The notes under the pieces: model-generated
What the model was told of the DNA's origin: nothing
Seen by the model: the letters and a program-made list of their open reading frames with translations, nothing else
Database searches by the model: none
Assembly (NCBI RefSeq): GCF_001714725.1
Contig: NZ_CP016447.1
Coordinates: 4,510,860 to 4,574,859, forward strand
Length of the DNA stretch: 64,000 nt
Reading direction: 5' to 3'
DNA from: Acidovorax sp. RAC01
Lineage (GTDB): Bacteria; Pseudomonadota; Gammaproteobacteria; Burkholderiales; Burkholderiaceae_C
Shown: one piece after another, positions 1-10,556 of the stretch
Numbering within the stretch: position 1 is the first letter of the stretch
How the letters are laid out: every line of letters starts with the position of its first letter
Position numbers and translations under genes: made by a program

Positions 1-639
<639 letters not shown>

Positions 640-882
640 GGGTATCTAACCTGCAAAAGTGAGCAGAAATTCTGCGTGCAAACCGCGATTATCGGGCCAT
701 GCGACAATACACCCGCGGCAGGCTCCAGTTGCCCGCCGCATCAGCACACCGCTGGGGACGAAGGCAGCATCCGCTTCCGGGCTCCCACCCTTGAACCTCA
801 TCAGCCTGATGACTGGCTCGGCAACCCGACAGGTTGCACGACAGGCCGATACCCAGCGTCCCGGACGGACGCATCCAACCAC

Positions 883-2700
883 ATGACATTTGACGAACTG
901 AACCTGGCGCCTGCCATCCTGAAGGCCGTGCACGAGACGGGCTACGAAACCCCGACCCCCATTCAGGCACAAGCCATTCCCGCCGTTCTGGAGGGTCACG
1001 ACCTTCTGGCCGGCGCGCAGACCGGCACCGGCAAGACCGCCGCGTTCACCCTGCCCCTGTTGCACCGCCTCTCGCAAAGCGCTGCCCCCAAGAACAAATT
1101 CGACGGCAAGGGCATCCGTGCCCTGGTACTGACGCCCACCCGTGAACTCGCCGCCCAGGTCGAGGAATCCGTGCGCGAGTACGGCAAATACCTGGACATC
1201 AACTCCACCGTCGTCTTTGGCGGGGTTGGCATGAACCCGCAGATCGACCGCGTCAAGCGCGGCGTGGACATCCTGGTGGCCACCCCCGGCCGCCTGCTGG
1301 ACCTGCAGCAGCAGGGCTTCCTGGACCTGTCGACCGTGCAGGTGCTGGTGCTTGACGAAGCCGACCGCATGCTCGACATGGGCTTCATCCACGACGTGAA
1401 GAAGGTGCTGGCCCTGGTGCCCAAGGACAAGCAGAGCCTGCTGTTCTCGGCCACCTTCAGTGACGAGATCCGCGAGCTGGCTGCTACGCTGCTCAAGAAC
1501 CCCCGCAGCATCCAGGTCACGCCGAGCAACACGACGGTGCAGCGCATCACGCAGGTCATTCACCCGGTGGGCCGCGGCAAGAAAAAGCAGGTTCTGCTGC
1601 ACATCATCCAGCAGCACAACTGGAGCCAGGTGCTGGTGTTCACCCGCACCAAGTTCGGCGCCAACAATGTGGCCGAATTCCTGACCAAGAACGGCGTGCA
1701 GGCCATGGCCCTGCACGGCAACAAGAGCCAGAGCGCCCGCACGCAGGCCCTGGCGGGTTTCAAGAGCGGCGACATCCGCGCCCTGGTCGCCACCGACATT
1801 GCGGCGCGCGGCATCGACATCGACGACCTGCCGCACGTCGTCAACTACGAAATCCCGAACGTCTCGGAAGACTACGTGCACCGCATCGGCCGCACCGGCC
1901 GTGCAGGCGCCACCGGCGAAGCCGTCAGCCTGGTCTGCATGGACGAGGAAGGTTTCATGATGGACATCGAGCGCTTTACCAAGCAGCAGATTCCGGTGCA
2001 GGTCATCGAAGGATTCGGCCCCGACGCGGGTGAAAAGGCAGAGCCCATCGCCATGGGTCGCCAGACCATCTGGGGCGGCGCTGGCAAGCCACCGAGCCGC
2101 GACGTGATGCAGGCTGCCGCCAAGGCCGCCCGCAGCGAAATGATGGACCGCATCCGCACCAACAAGGCAGGCCAGGGCGCAGGCGGTGGCGGTGGTGAAC
2201 GCGCCCCCCGCCCGGCAGGCGGCGGCGGCCGGGGCGGCCGGGCTGGTGGCGGCGCAGCTGCGGCCGGTGGTGGCAGCAACGGGCCGCGTGGTGGCCGTGC
2301 AGGCGGGGGTGGCGGTGGTCAGGGCGGCGGCGCACGCGCCGGTGGTCAGGCACCCGCACGCGGCCGTTCTGGCGGCGGAAACGGTGGTGGTGGCTACGAC
2401 GGTGGTGGCGGCAACCGCTACGACGACTCGCAACCCCCACGCGCCAATGCCCACCTGGGCACGCACATGGGCCACGCAGGCCCAGGCCACCGCAGCTCGG
2501 GCAATGCGGGCGGCCAGCCCGACCCGATGCGCACCAGCGTGGACAGCATGAGTGGCGGCGGGCGCCGCGGCGGTGGTGGCGGCGGTTATCGCAACTCGGG
2601 AGGTGGTGGCTATGGCGGTGGATCAGGCGCGGGTGGCGGCGGTGGCCGGGGCAACGGGCCTCGTGGGCCAGGCGGTTCTCGCGGCTCTTTCGGCCGCTGA
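883..2700 (+). CDS. rhlE: DEAD-box ATP-dependent RNA helicase, RhlE type, with long Gly/Arg-rich tail
   Basis: RNA helicase of 605 residues, probably acting in ribosome assembly or mRNA turnover. The Q motif ([10 protein letters not shown], about residues 23-32), Walker A AQTGTGKT (45-52), DEAD (158-161), SAT and [10 protein letters not shown] are all present in the order of the family. From about residue 430 onward the protein is an RGG-like low-complexity tail made of Gly runs with scattered Arg, Asn and Tyr, likely disordered and RNA binding. The start [13 protein letters not shown] matches RhlE proteins; an in-frame upstream extension has no family similarity. Its last 89 nt also encode the start of the next gene in a different frame. 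Confidence 0.93.
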   Translation: MTFDELNLAPAILKAVHETGYETPTPIQAQAIPAVLEGHDLLAGAQTGTGKTAAFTLPLLHRLSQSAAPKNKFDGKGIRALVLTPTRELAAQVEESVREYGKYLDINSTVVFGGVGMNPQIDRVKRGVDILVATPGRLLDLQQQGFLDLSTVQVLVLDEADRMLDMGFIHDVKKVLALVPKDKQSLLFSATFSDEIRELAATLLKNPRSIQVTPSNTTVQRITQVIHPVGRGKKKQVLLHIIQQHNWSQVLVFTRTKFGANNVAEFLTKNGVQAMALHGNKSQSARTQALAGFKSGDIRALVATDIAARGIDIDDLPHVVNYEIPNVSEDYVHRIGRTGRAGATGEAVSLVCMDEEGFMMDIERFTKQQIPVQVIEGFGPDAGEKAEPIAMGRQTIWGGAGKPPSRDVMQAAAKAARSEMMDRIRTNKAGQGAGGGGGERAPRPAGGGGRGGRAGGGAAAAGGGSNGPRGGRAGGGGGGQGGGARAGGQAPARGRSGGGNGGGGYDGGGGNRYDDSQPPRANAHLGTHMGHAGPGHRSSGNAGGQPDPMRTSVDSMSGGGRRGGGGGGYRNSGGGGYGGGSGAGGGGGRGNGPRGPGGSRGSFGR

Positions 2701-3340
2701 CGGGAACGACACGGGGCACCCTGCCCGGCAGCACGGCGGGAGCGGCCCACGGGCCATCCGGCCCGCCTCTGCCGTGCACGTACTCCATGCGCTGGGGCGG
2801 CGGGCGCCCCCCAGCGCCCACCCGCGGGTGCATGCGCACGCCGTGGATTTTTCGGCCATGCCGAAGTTGCCGCCGATCGATGATGTGTACATCACGCTCG
2901 GCACCACCATGGCCGCTGCAGGCAGCCAGAGCGCCTTCCGCGCGGTGGACCATGACGCCGTGATGGCAACCGCGCGGGCAGCGCGTGCCGCAGGGGCCAC
3001 ACGCTGCGGCGTGGTCACGGCCATGGGAGCCAACACAGGCTCCCCCTTTTTCTACAACCGGGTCAAAGGCGAGGTCGAGCGCGATCTGGAGACGCTGGGG
3101 TTCGCCACTCTGGTAATTGCACAGCCTTCGTTGCTGCTGGGCGAGCGGGCGGCACTGCAGCAGGCGCCACGCGCGGCCGAGTCGCTTTCCATGAAGCTCT
3201 TTCAATGGGCAGACCCGGTCATCCCGGCAGCCTACCGTGCGCGACCTGCCGTCGATGTAGCGCGCGCCCTGGTGCGCGCTGTGCAGACGCGGGGCGCCAG
3301 TATCTTCCGCCTTCAGGGCCGCGACCTCGACCCATTCTGA
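2612..3340 (+). CDS. NAD(P)-binding Rossmann-fold oxidoreductase (atypical SDR, YbjT/HTATIP2-like), overlapping the helicase tail
   Basis: The 242-residue product has the N-terminal dinucleotide loop [14 protein letters not shown] at about residues 13-26, then [10 protein letters not shown] (second strand and basic residues), [21 protein letters not shown] and [10 protein letters not shown], which together resemble atypical SDR / NAD-dependent epimerase-like proteins. The substrate is unknown. The Rossmann loop lies upstream of the helicase stop codon at 2700, so the gene must begin inside the helicase tail; ATG 2612 is the nearest start before the loop, and an in-frame ATG at 2552 is possible. 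The linker between the loop and second strand is longer than usual. No strong ribosome binding site is visible, so translational coupling is possible. Confidence 0.75.
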   Translation: MAVDQARVAAVAGATGLVGQAVLAALSAADGNDTGHPARQHGGSGPRAIRPASAVHVLHALGRRAPPSAHPRVHAHAVDFSAMPKLPPIDDVYITLGTTMAAAGSQSAFRAVDHDAVMATARAARAAGATRCGVVTAMGANTGSPFFYNRVKGEVERDLETLGFATLVIAQPSLLLGERAALQQAPRAAESLSMKLFQWADPVIPAAYRARPAVDVARALVRAVQTRGASIFRLQGRDLDPF

Positions 3341-3619
3341 GCGAATCAGCGGGCGCGCCTGCCGGAGCGGGCGACGCAGATCACGCCTTCTGAGGTCTGC
3401 GCGTCGCAGCGCCCTGCCTGCTCACGACCGCGCAGGCAACCGCTTTGCAACCGGATGTACACAGCCTGTGTCGGGACAAACCCCGCAGGTAACATCGTCG
3501 TAACACGGCTGCCCTTCGACACCGCTTTACCGGCTCCCCACATGACTCTGCAATCACCCCGCTTGTCGCAGCTGACCGACCCGGCAGCTGCTCCCGCCGC
3601 GCGTTTTCGGCTCCTGAAC

Positions 3620-5419
3620 ATGCGCCCCGCAGCGGCAGCACTGGCAGCCGTGCTGCTGCTCAGCGCTTGCGCCAGTACCCCGTTGCCGCCCTGGCCCTCC
3701 ACACCGGGCACGGCCACGGTCCAGCGGCCATCCATGCCGGCACCTGCACCAGTGGCGCGTGTCCAGCGCGGCACTGTGGTCCCTGCACCGCTGGGCCAGG
3801 AGCGTCAGGGCGCAGTGGCCAGCCCGCTGCCGCCCCCAACGGCCTTGGTGGCGCAGGACGAAGGCCCGATTGCAGCCGCTCCCTACAACGCCGCGGTGGC
3901 CGCGCGCTTCCCCGACCCGGCGACCCTGTACGACACGCCGGGCCTGGGGCGCGACCGCCGCGCTTTCACCACGAATGCCGAACTGGGCCAGTGGCTGCGC
4001 TCGCTGGCTGAAGCCGCACCCTCCGGGAGCACTCGCACCCAGCTGGTCAACGCAGGCACCTCTCAGCGGGGTGAACCCATCCTGGCACTGGTGGCCACCC
4101 GTGCAGCCGCGACCGACGGGGCAACGCTTTCCAGAAGCGGGCGCCCCACGGTCCTGCTGATCGGCCAGCAGCACGGCGACGAGCCAGCCGGGGGCGAAGC
4201 CTTGCTGGTGATCGCGCGCGAGCTGGCGCAAGGCCTGCTGGAGCCCCTGCTGGACCGCGTCAATGTGGTGGTGGTGCCGCGCGCCAACCCCGATGGCGCC
4301 ACGGCAGGTACCCGCGTGACAGCCAACGGGGTCGACATGAACCGCGACCATCTCCTGCTGGGCACCCCCGAGGCACGCGCCCTGGCCAAGCTGGTCAATG
4401 ACTACCAGCCCATTCTGGTGGTGGACGCCCACGAGTACACGGCCGTGGGCCGCTATGTTCAAAAGTTCAACGCCATCCAGCGCTATGACGCGCTGCTGCA
4501 GTACGCCACCACGGCGAACTACCCCGAGTTCCTGACCAAGGCTTCGATGGAGTGGTACCACCAGCCCATGGTGGCGGCACTCAAGGCGCAGGGGCTGACC
4601 AGCGACTGGTACTACACCACATCCACCAATCCGCAGGACAAGCTCATCTCGATGGGCGGCACGCAACCGGACACGGGGCGCAACGTCAACGGGCTCAAGA
4701 ACACGGTCAGCCTGCTGATCGAGACCCGCGGTGTGGGCCTGGGCCGCATGCACATCCAGCGGCGCGTGCACACCCAGGTGACAGCCATCACCAGCGCGCT
4801 GCGCAGCACGGCAGAGCGCGCAGCCAATCTGGAGCAGGTGCGCTCGTTCGTGGTGCGCGACGTGAGCGCCATGGCCTGCCGCGACCAGGTGGTGGTGGAG
4901 GCCGAAGCCACACGCACCCAGCGCGACCTGGATTTTCTGGACCCCGAGACGGGCGCAGACCGCAGCGTGAAGGTGGACTGGAATTCATCGCTGACCTTGC
5001 GCCCGGTGAAGGTTCGCCCACGGCCCTGCGGCTACTGGCTGTCGGCCTCTTCGGCAGGCGCGGTGGAGCGCCTGAAACTGCTGGGCGTGCAGGTGCTGCG
5101 CATTGCCGAGCAGGGTTCGCTGCTGGCCGACATCTACCGCGAAACATCGCGCGAGACGGCAGACCGCCAGGATGTGATCGGCAAGATTGCCGGTGGCTCG
5201 GGCATTGTGCGGGTGCAGGTCACGCCCATGCGCAGCGCCATCGATGCCCCACCTGGCAGCTACTACGTGCCGCTGAACCAGCCGCGGGCCCATCTGGCCG
5301 TGGCTGCGCTGGAACCCGACACGCAAAACAGCTACTTCGCCAACCGGCTCATCACCGATCTGGAGCACACGGCGCGCATCATGTCCACGCCTTCGCTGGT
5401 ATTTGAGGAAACCGATTGA
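3620..5419 (+). CDS. Lipoprotein zinc carboxypeptidase of the M14 family
   Basis: Predicted envelope-anchored metallopeptidase of about 599 residues. The N-terminus MRPAAAALAAVLLLSACAS is a lipoprotein signal with lipobox LSAC. The M14 metal-binding set is visible: HGDE at about residues 185-188, NPDG and DMNRD in between, DAHEY with the second histidine near 271, and the catalytic glutamate in LLIETRG near 368. A long C-terminal part of unknown role follows. An ATG at 3542 would add 26 residues ahead of the signal; 3620 is preferred because it puts the lipobox at the normal place. The substrate cannot be inferred. Confidence 0.8.
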   Translation: MRPAAAALAAVLLLSACASTPLPPWPSTPGTATVQRPSMPAPAPVARVQRGTVVPAPLGQERQGAVASPLPPPTALVAQDEGPIAAAPYNAAVAARFPDPATLYDTPGLGRDRRAFTTNAELGQWLRSLAEAAPSGSTRTQLVNAGTSQRGEPILALVATRAAATDGATLSRSGRPTVLLIGQQHGDEPAGGEALLVIARELAQGLLEPLLDRVNVVVVPRANPDGATAGTRVTANGVDMNRDHLLLGTPEARALAKLVNDYQPILVVDAHEYTAVGRYVQKFNAIQRYDALLQYATTANYPEFLTKASMEWYHQPMVAALKAQGLTSDWYYTTSTNPQDKLISMGGTQPDTGRNVNGLKNTVSLLIETRGVGLGRMHIQRRVHTQVTAITSALRSTAERAANLEQVRSFVVRDVSAMACRDQVVVEAEATRTQRDLDFLDPETGADRSVKVDWNSSLTLRPVKVRPRPCGYWLSASSAGAVERLKLLGVQVLRIAEQGSLLADIYRETSRETADRQDVIGKIAGGSGIVRVQVTPMRSAIDAPPGSYYVPLNQPRAHLAVAALEPDTQNSYFANRLITDLEHTARIMSTPSLVFEETD

Positions 5420-5792
5420 GGCATCGCTGGCGGCACTGGCCCGCAGGGGTTTGAGGTACGCGTTCACCGACGCCCGGTAGCTGCCGCAGACCGCGTGCAG
5501 GCAGCTTGGGCGAATGTGCGCCACACCACCGCCGCCCCGGGCAGTCATCCGCGGACCGGAGGCACCACCGAAAAAGCCACCGTGATGCGCAAGGCCCATA
5601 ACCAGGGCGGGCTGCAGGGTGCAGCCGTGGCTTACCCCGCAACCGGTCTCCTGTGCGTTCCCGACGAATCGCCCCAAGCCATGGCAGCCCTGCGCTCCGC
5701 GACTTGGTCAGGGGTCCCCTGGCGCAACAAGTCAACCCGCCTGGCGGTTGACGTGCGCGCCGCGTCGTATCCAGGGCACGCTGGCAGCACTT
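5420..5792. other. Intergenic stretch with no recognisable gene
   Basis: This gap between the carboxypeptidase and the antiporter contains open frames on both strands, but none has family motifs or a ribosome binding site. A copy of the dispersed palindromic repeat occupies its right end (5793-5862). I see no tRNA, promoter or terminator of convincing quality. Confidence 0.5.
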
Positions 5793-5862
5793 CAATTGCT
5801 ACGTTTTTTATAGCAATAAAACCATATAAAACGTGCGATAACGGCCTTTTTCACCTGAAATC
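5793..5862 (+). repeat. Dispersed palindromic repeat, copy 1
   Basis: Begins with the palindrome ATTGCTAC-n6-ATAGCAAT and continues with the family tail ending in a GGCCTTTTT motif and CCTGAAAT. It overlaps the stop codon of the antiporter gene on the opposite strand. Confidence 0.75.
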
Positions 5863-7645
5863 AGGCCCTGTCGTGCAGTGGCGCGGGGGCTGAGCCCCCT
5901 GCCACGCGCATCTCGGTCCGCTCCAGCACATGCCGCGACATTGACTGCGCGAGCGCCTCGTCGGCCAGAAACACCGCACTGCCTGTGTCCTGTGCAATGC
6001 GTTCGGCCTCATCGGCACTGTGGCCACGCACCACGGTCTCGATGCGCGGGTTCAGCGTCTGCGCGGTAGCGATGATGGGCTGCACATTGACCCCGGCGGG
6101 TGTCGTCACCACCAGCATCGCAGCCCGGGCGATGTGCGCCTGGATCAGGACAGCCGGGTCGGCCGCATCCCCGAACACGGCAGCCATGCCCGCCTTGCGC
6201 AGCGCCTCCACCAGCTCGCGGTTCTGCTCGGCCACCACGAAGGGAATGTCGTTTGCAACCAGGGCCTGCGCCACGTGGCGCCCCACCCTGCCATACCCCA
6301 CCAGAACCACCTGCCGCGCCAGGTAGCGTGCGTCGGTGCTCGTGGGCAACTCGGCCAGCGGATCGTCGCGCTGCTCCAGCCGCCGCGCCAGCGCCGACCG
6401 GGCCAGCAGCCACTTTTGCATCGGCGCAATCGCATGAAACAACAACGGGTTGACCGCCATCGAGATGAGCGCGCCCGCCAGTACCAGGCTGGCAGCCTCG
6501 GGTGGCAGCAGCCCGAGCGACGCGCCCAGCCCCATCAGGATGAACGAAAACTCGCCAATCTGCGCCAGGCTGGCCGACACCGTGAGTGCGGTGTGCAGCG
6601 GGTAGCGGAACGCCAGCACCAGCGCCGCCGCCGCAAGGGTCTTGCCCACAATGATGATCGCCACTACGGCCAGCACCTGCAGCGGGCGCTCCCACAATAC
6701 GGCGGGGTCAAACAGCATGCCCACTGACACAAAGAAAAGCACCGCGAAGGCATCCCGCAGCGGCAATGACTCTTGCGCGGCGCGGTGGCTGAACTCGGAC
6801 TCGCGCATCACCATGCCCGCAAAGAACGCCCCGAGCGCAAACGACACGCCGAACAGTGCCGCCGATCCGAAAGCAATACCCACCGCAGCGGTGACCACGC
6901 ACAAGGTGAAAAGCTCTCGCGACCCGGTCCGCGCCACCTGCCACAGCATCCACGGAAAAAGCCGGCGGCCCACCACCATCATCAGCGCGACAAAGCCCCC
7001 CACCTGCAGCAAGGTCCAGCCCAGCGCCTGCCAAAGCGGCGCAGTGGCGCCAGCAGCACTGCCGAGCGCGTTACCTGCGGCACCAGCGGCCGCCGTACTG
7101 CTCGCACCCACGCCAGGCCCGAGCCAGGCAGCCAGCGGCGGCAACAGCACCAGCACCAGTACCATCGCCAGGTCTTCCACCACCAGCCAGCCCACCGCGA
7201 TCCTGCCGGTATGGCTGTCCAGCACCCCCAGGGCTTCCAGCGCGCGCAGCAACACCACCGTGCTGGCCACCGACAGCGCCAGGCCAAACACCAGCGCGCC
7301 ACCCGGCTCCCAGCCCCACCAAAGGGCCACGCCCATGCCCATGGCGGTCGCCACGATCATCTGCACGATTGCACCCGGAACCGCTATCTTGCGCACCGCC
7401 AGAAGGTCGTCCCACGAGAAGTGCAAACCGACCCCAAACATCAGCAGCATCACCCCGATCTCGGCCAGCTGGCTTGCAATGGCCGCATCAGCGACAAAGC
7501 CCGGCGTGAAGGGGCCGATCAGCACCCCGGCCAGCAGATAACCCACAAGCGCCGGCAGTCGCACGCGCACCGCCACAAAGCCGAACACCAGGGCGAGGCC
7601 CAGCGCAGCAGCAATGGTTTCAATGAGCGAAACGGTGTGGGGCAT
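5861..7645 (-). CDS. ybaL: Monovalent cation:proton antiporter of the CPA2 (Kef/YbaL) family with RCK domain
   Basis: Inner-membrane K+ or Na+/H+ antiporter of 594 residues. About twelve hydrophobic segments span residues 1-400 with the CPA2 features VGYLLAGVLIGPFTPGF and LMFGVGLHFSW. A cytosolic TrkA-N/RCK domain follows (about 420-540) with the GYGRVGRHVA dinucleotide loop and a downstream VVAEQN acidic strand end. The start MPHTVSLIETIAAAL is chosen over an upstream extension because it matches the usual family N-terminus. The stop codon lies inside repeat copy 1. No partner KefF/KefG-like subunit is adjacent, which favours YbaL over the glutathione-gated KefB/KefC. Confidence 0.88.
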   Translation of the reverse strand: MPHTVSLIETIAAALGLALVFGFVAVRVRLPALVGYLLAGVLIGPFTPGFVADAAIASQLAEIGVMLLMFGVGLHFSWDDLLAVRKIAVPGAIVQMIVATAMGMGVALWWGWEPGGALVFGLALSVASTVVLLRALEALGVLDSHTGRIAVGWLVVEDLAMVLVLVLLPPLAAWLGPGVGASSTAAAGAAGNALGSAAGATAPLWQALGWTLLQVGGFVALMMVVGRRLFPWMLWQVARTGSRELFTLCVVTAAVGIAFGSAALFGVSFALGAFFAGMVMRESEFSHRAAQESLPLRDAFAVLFFVSVGMLFDPAVLWERPLQVLAVVAIIIVGKTLAAAALVLAFRYPLHTALTVSASLAQIGEFSFILMGLGASLGLLPPEAASLVLAGALISMAVNPLLFHAIAPMQKWLLARSALARRLEQRDDPLAELPTSTDARYLARQVVLVGYGRVGRHVAQALVANDIPFVVAEQNRELVEALRKAGMAAVFGDAADPAVLIQAHIARAAMLVVTTPAGVNVQPIIATAQTLNPRIETVVRGHSADEAERIAQDTGSAVFLADEALAQSMSRHVLERTEMRVAGGSAPAPLHDRA

Positions 7646-7764
7646 GGTTTGGGGGCGCAGCAAAACGCGGGCCGGAGCCGCGCGCAAAGTCTTTATAACC
7701 GCACAGCCCTCGCGGGCGGTACCGCACGGCATGAATGACGCCCTTCAGAGCATGGCAGGCAAGG

Positions 7765-7770
7765 TATGAT
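7765..7770 (+). promoter_or_regulatory. Candidate -10 box (TATGAT) for tRNA-Arg
   Basis: TATGAT lies about 70 bp upstream of tRNA-Arg; the -35 region 17 bp further upstream is only a weak match. Inference from sequence alone. Confidence 0.35.
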
Positions 7771-7839
7771 CCGCAGCCTGCCGCGATACGCGCCAAGGCT
7801 TCCGCCGGGCCCTCCCCCGCCGCGCCTGTTTTCTTCTGT

Positions 7840-7916
7840 CTGCCCGTAGCTCAACTGGATAGAGCAATAGCCTTCTAAGCTATAGGTCGGGGGTTCGAGT
7901 CCCTCCGGGCAGGCCA
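7840..7916 (+). tRNA. tRNA-Arg(TCT)
   Basis: A 77-nt cloverleaf with acceptor CTGCCCG pairing CGGGCAG, D stem GCTC/GAGC, anticodon loop TTCTAAG containing TCT, T loop TTCGAGT and encoded CCA. It decodes AGA (and AGG by wobble), rare codons in a genome this GC rich. Confidence 0.96.
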
Positions 7917-8310
7917 CACATCCCTCCACACGCACCCGGGCTGCCGCTGGCAAAGCATGCCTTCGGGCGCGTTGTACCAAGGGAAACGCGAGCACGCATG
8001 CCTGGCGTTTTCTCGCAATCTGATTGCGCTCCCAAACCGTCGACCTGGCCCACAGGCAGAGGCAGCTGCCTGCGTGGTGCGCGCTCATGCAAAAGACGCG
8101 GCCGAGCGGGCGCCGTTGACGGGAAAAACCGGACGGGAACGGAGCAACGCCACGAGCGGTTCGGGCCACCGAGCCTTTCGCAACGCGGGTGGCAGGCGAG
8201 GCGCAATGATGGGTGCGCACATCCCATGCACCGCCCGGGATACGTACCCAGCCAGACATTTCGACCGAGCCGTAAAGCAACGATTCCTGGACGGCGCAGA
8301 AACGTGGCCC
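7917..8310. other. Intergenic stretch between tRNA-Arg and the tRNA-His terminator
   Basis: About 390 bp with open frames in several registers but no family motif, ribosome binding site or repeat that I can recognise. It may hold a leader or an undetected small RNA, but nothing supports that specifically. Confidence 0.45.
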
Positions 8311-8346
8311 AAAAACAAAAGCGCCCCACGAATGGGGCGCTTTTTT
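8311..8346. terminator. Bidirectional intrinsic terminator
   Basis: Stem GCGCCCCA/TGGGGCGC with a 4-nt loop. It is followed by six T on the plus strand and by a T-rich run on the minus strand, directly after tRNA-His, so it should end the tRNA-His transcript and any plus-strand transcript. Confidence 0.85.
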
Positions 8347-8349
8347 ATC

Positions 8350-8426
8350 TGGGGTGGCTGATGGGGCTCGAACCCACGACAACAGGAATCACAATCCTGG
8401 ACTCTACCAACTGAGCTACAGCCACC
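8350..8426 (-). tRNA. tRNA-His(GTG)
   Basis: Reverse-strand cloverleaf with acceptor GTGGCTG/CAGCCAC, anticodon loop TTGTGAT (GTG), encoded CCA and the extra 5' G(-1) opposite discriminator C that marks tRNA-His. Confidence 0.97.
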
Positions 8427-8436
8427 GTAGCGTTGT

Positions 8437-8442
8437 ATTATA
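8437..8442 (-). promoter_or_regulatory. Candidate -10 box (TATAAT) for tRNA-His
   Basis: A perfect TATAAT on the minus strand about 10 bp upstream of tRNA-His. The -35 region would overlap the end of ppiD and is a weak match. Confidence 0.5.
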
Positions 8443-8473
8443 GCCCGGGTTTTTCACCCCGGAGCGAAACTGC

Positions 8474-10402
8474 TCACTTTTCTGTCGTGGCCTGTGCCAC
8501 CGCGTCCGGGCGAGGCGCCTTGATCTGGACCTTGAAGCGCTGCTTGAGCAGCTCGTAGTAGGCGAAGCCCTCGGCCGCGGTGAGCCACTGCACGTACTGC
8601 TGGCGCTCCTGCAGGGCACGCTGGGCGTCGGGCGCCTGGCGGGGGATCACGCGGTTGACCTTGACCACTGCGTAGCCTTCGCTTCCCAGATCCACGCCGA
8701 CCCAGGCGGGCAGCACGTCCGTGGGGCTGCGCAAGGCGGCATCAATCAACGGGCGCGGCAGATTCTGGGGCTGTTCACGCGAGACTTCCAGCGTCGCGCC
8801 CAAACCTGTGGCACTGGCCGGGGCTGCCTTCCACGCAGCCAGCTTCGCTTCGCCTTCCTTGCGCGCCATTTCGGCGGCCTTCTCGGCAACGAAGAGGGTG
8901 CGCACGCGGGCACGCACTTCTTCGAGCGGCAGGGTCTTGGCGGGTGTGTAGCTCACCACACGACCTGCCACCAGCTGGCTCGGGCCCACTTCGACAGCCT
9001 CGGTGTTGCGCTTGTTGTCCAGCGAGTCGGCCGCAAACAGGGCCCCGATGAATTTGGCGTTGGCCAGGGGGCCCTGCGCTCCAGGTGCCGGGGTCCGCGT
9101 GACACCGTTTGCGGTCTGCAGCTTGAGCTTGAGCTTGTCGGCGACAGGCTTGAGGCTGTCGGCCTGCTCGTACACGCTGTTGGAGAAGACCTCTGCCACC
9201 TCCGCAAACTTGCGCTGGGCCTGCTGTTGCTTGAGCTCGGCCTCCAGCGTCGGCCGCAGCTCCTCAAACGTCGGTTGACGCGGTGTCTTGATGTCTGTGA
9301 GCTGGATGATGTGGTAGCCGAAATCGGTTTCGATGACGTCGCTGATCTCGCCCTTCTTCATGCCGAAAGCTGCAGTCTCGAAAGGCTTGACCATGGCGCC
9401 GCGGGCAAAGAAACCCAGGTCCCCGCCGGTGGCGGCAGAGCCCGTGTCATCCGTGGACTTTTTGGCCACGTCGGCAAAGCTCGAAGGCGTCTTGCGCACT
9501 TGCTCCAGCAGTTCGGTCGCGCGGGCCTTGGCCTTTTCGCGGTCGGCCGCCGAGGCATCCCTGGATGCATTCACGAGGATGTGGCTGGCACGGCGCTCTT
9601 CCTTGCCGGCCATGCGGTCCAGGTTTTCCTTGTAGTAACTGCGCAGGTCGTCTTCGTTCAGGGTCAGGCCTGCCCGCACGGCGTCCAGGTCCAGCATGAC
9701 GTACTCGATAGACGCCTGCTCCAGTTGCTGGAACAGGGCTGGATTGGCCTTGTAGTAGGCCTCCAGGTCTGCATCCGTTGGCGTGACCTTGCCCGCAAAA
9801 TCCGGGGCCTTGAAGCGCACCACCTGCAGGTCGCGGCGCTCGTAGAGGGGGTCCAGCGCCAGCTTGACCTGGGCGTCGGTGCCAAAGGTCGTACCGATCA
9901 CGCCGCCCATGACCTGGCTGACCGAGATGTCCCGGCGAACATTGGCCTCAAAACCTTCGGGGGTCAGGCCCTGGCTTGCGACCAGGGTGCGGTACGCCTC
10001 GGCATCGAGCGTGCCATCGGCACGGCGCAGGCCCGCGATCGCAGGAATCTCCTGCAGGCTGCGGGCCAGGCGTGCATCGCTGGTGACCAGGTGCATGTCT
10101 TTTGCCGCAGCGGCAAGGACCCGGTCGCGGACCATGCGCTCCAGGGTGGCGTACCGGGCCTGGGGCGAATCCAGAAGGCTCGGGTCCATACCGGGCGACT
10201 GGGCACGCATGCGGTCGCTTTCGATGCGATGGGCGTTGTCCCACTCGGCCTGCTTGATGTCGGTTCCGTCAACGCGGGCCACCACCGGGCTCTTTTCCGA
10301 GAAGTAGTTGGAATCGATGCCCACCAGCACAAACGAAGGAATGATCAGCAAGAACAATAAGATCATCACGATCCTGGAGTGCTTGCGGATGGCTTCAAAC
10401 AT
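8474..10402 (-). CDS. ppiD: Periplasmic folding chaperone PpiD (SurA-N and parvulin domains)
   Basis: Membrane-anchored periplasmic chaperone of 642 residues that assists proteins leaving the Sec translocon. A short cytosolic start [10 protein letters not shown] is followed by one membrane segment (about residues 13-33), a SurA-N-like domain, and a parvulin rotamase domain at about 265-370 ([42 protein letters not shown]), then a C-terminal segment. ATG 10402 is chosen over an upstream start at 10423 because it begins with the conserved N-terminus. It lies after hupB and tRNA-Val on the same strand, a common betaproteobacterial arrangement, with a terminator between them. Confidence 0.93.
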   Translation of the reverse strand: MFEAIRKHSRIVMILLFLLIIPSFVLVGIDSNYFSEKSPVVARVDGTDIKQAEWDNAHRIESDRMRAQSPGMDPSLLDSPQARYATLERMVRDRVLAAAAKDMHLVTSDARLARSLQEIPAIAGLRRADGTLDAEAYRTLVASQGLTPEGFEANVRRDISVSQVMGGVIGTTFGTDAQVKLALDPLYERRDLQVVRFKAPDFAGKVTPTDADLEAYYKANPALFQQLEQASIEYVMLDLDAVRAGLTLNEDDLRSYYKENLDRMAGKEERRASHILVNASRDASAADREKAKARATELLEQVRKTPSSFADVAKKSTDDTGSAATGGDLGFFARGAMVKPFETAAFGMKKGEISDVIETDFGYHIIQLTDIKTPRQPTFEELRPTLEAELKQQQAQRKFAEVAEVFSNSVYEQADSLKPVADKLKLKLQTANGVTRTPAPGAQGPLANAKFIGALFAADSLDNKRNTEAVEVGPSQLVAGRVVSYTPAKTLPLEEVRARVRTLFVAEKAAEMARKEGEAKLAAWKAAPASATGLGATLEVSREQPQNLPRPLIDAALRSPTDVLPAWVGVDLGSEGYAVVKVNRVIPRQAPDAQRALQERQQYVQWLTAAEGFAYYELLKQRFKVQIKAPRPDAVAQATTEK

Positions 10403-10421
10403 GGTCGATCTTTCAGAGGAC

Positions 10422-10454
10422 AAAAAAACAAAAGGCGAACATGTGTTCGCCTTT
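10422..10454 (-). terminator. Intrinsic terminator after tRNA-Val
   Basis: Ten-bp stem AAAGGCGAAC/GTTCGCCTTT with a 4-nt loop, followed on the minus strand by TGTTTTTTTG. It closes the hupB-tRNA-Val transcript before ppiD. Confidence 0.85.
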
Positions 10455-10463
10455 GTCCGGTGA

Positions 10464-10539
10464 TGGTGGGTCCTGACGGTCTCGAACCGCCGACCTACTC
10501 CGTGTAAAGGAGCCGCTCTACCAACTGAGCTAAGGACCC
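10464..10539 (-). tRNA. tRNA-Val(TAC)
   Basis: Cloverleaf with acceptor GGGTCCT/AGGACCC, anticodon loop TTTACAC (TAC), T loop TTCGAGA and encoded CCA. It starts only 17 nt after the hupB stop codon, so it is probably excised from the hupB transcript. Confidence 0.96.
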
Positions 10540-10556
10540 CACCTAAACTTTGCTTG

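Noticed and set aside
646..2490. A 614-codon open frame antisense to the rhlE-type helicase
   Set aside because: Its translation is rich in Ala, His, Val and Gln with no family motif. It mirrors the codon bias of the helicase on the opposite strand, as expected in high-GC DNA.
2170..2690. Apparent short tandem repeats that could suggest a repeat array
   Set aside because: They are GGN-rich codons of the helicase RGG tail, with irregular unit length and no spacer structure, so this is not a CRISPR or satellite array.
7693..8382. Minus-strand open frames across both tRNA genes
   Set aside because: They run through tRNA-Arg and the terminator of tRNA-His, so they cannot be real genes.
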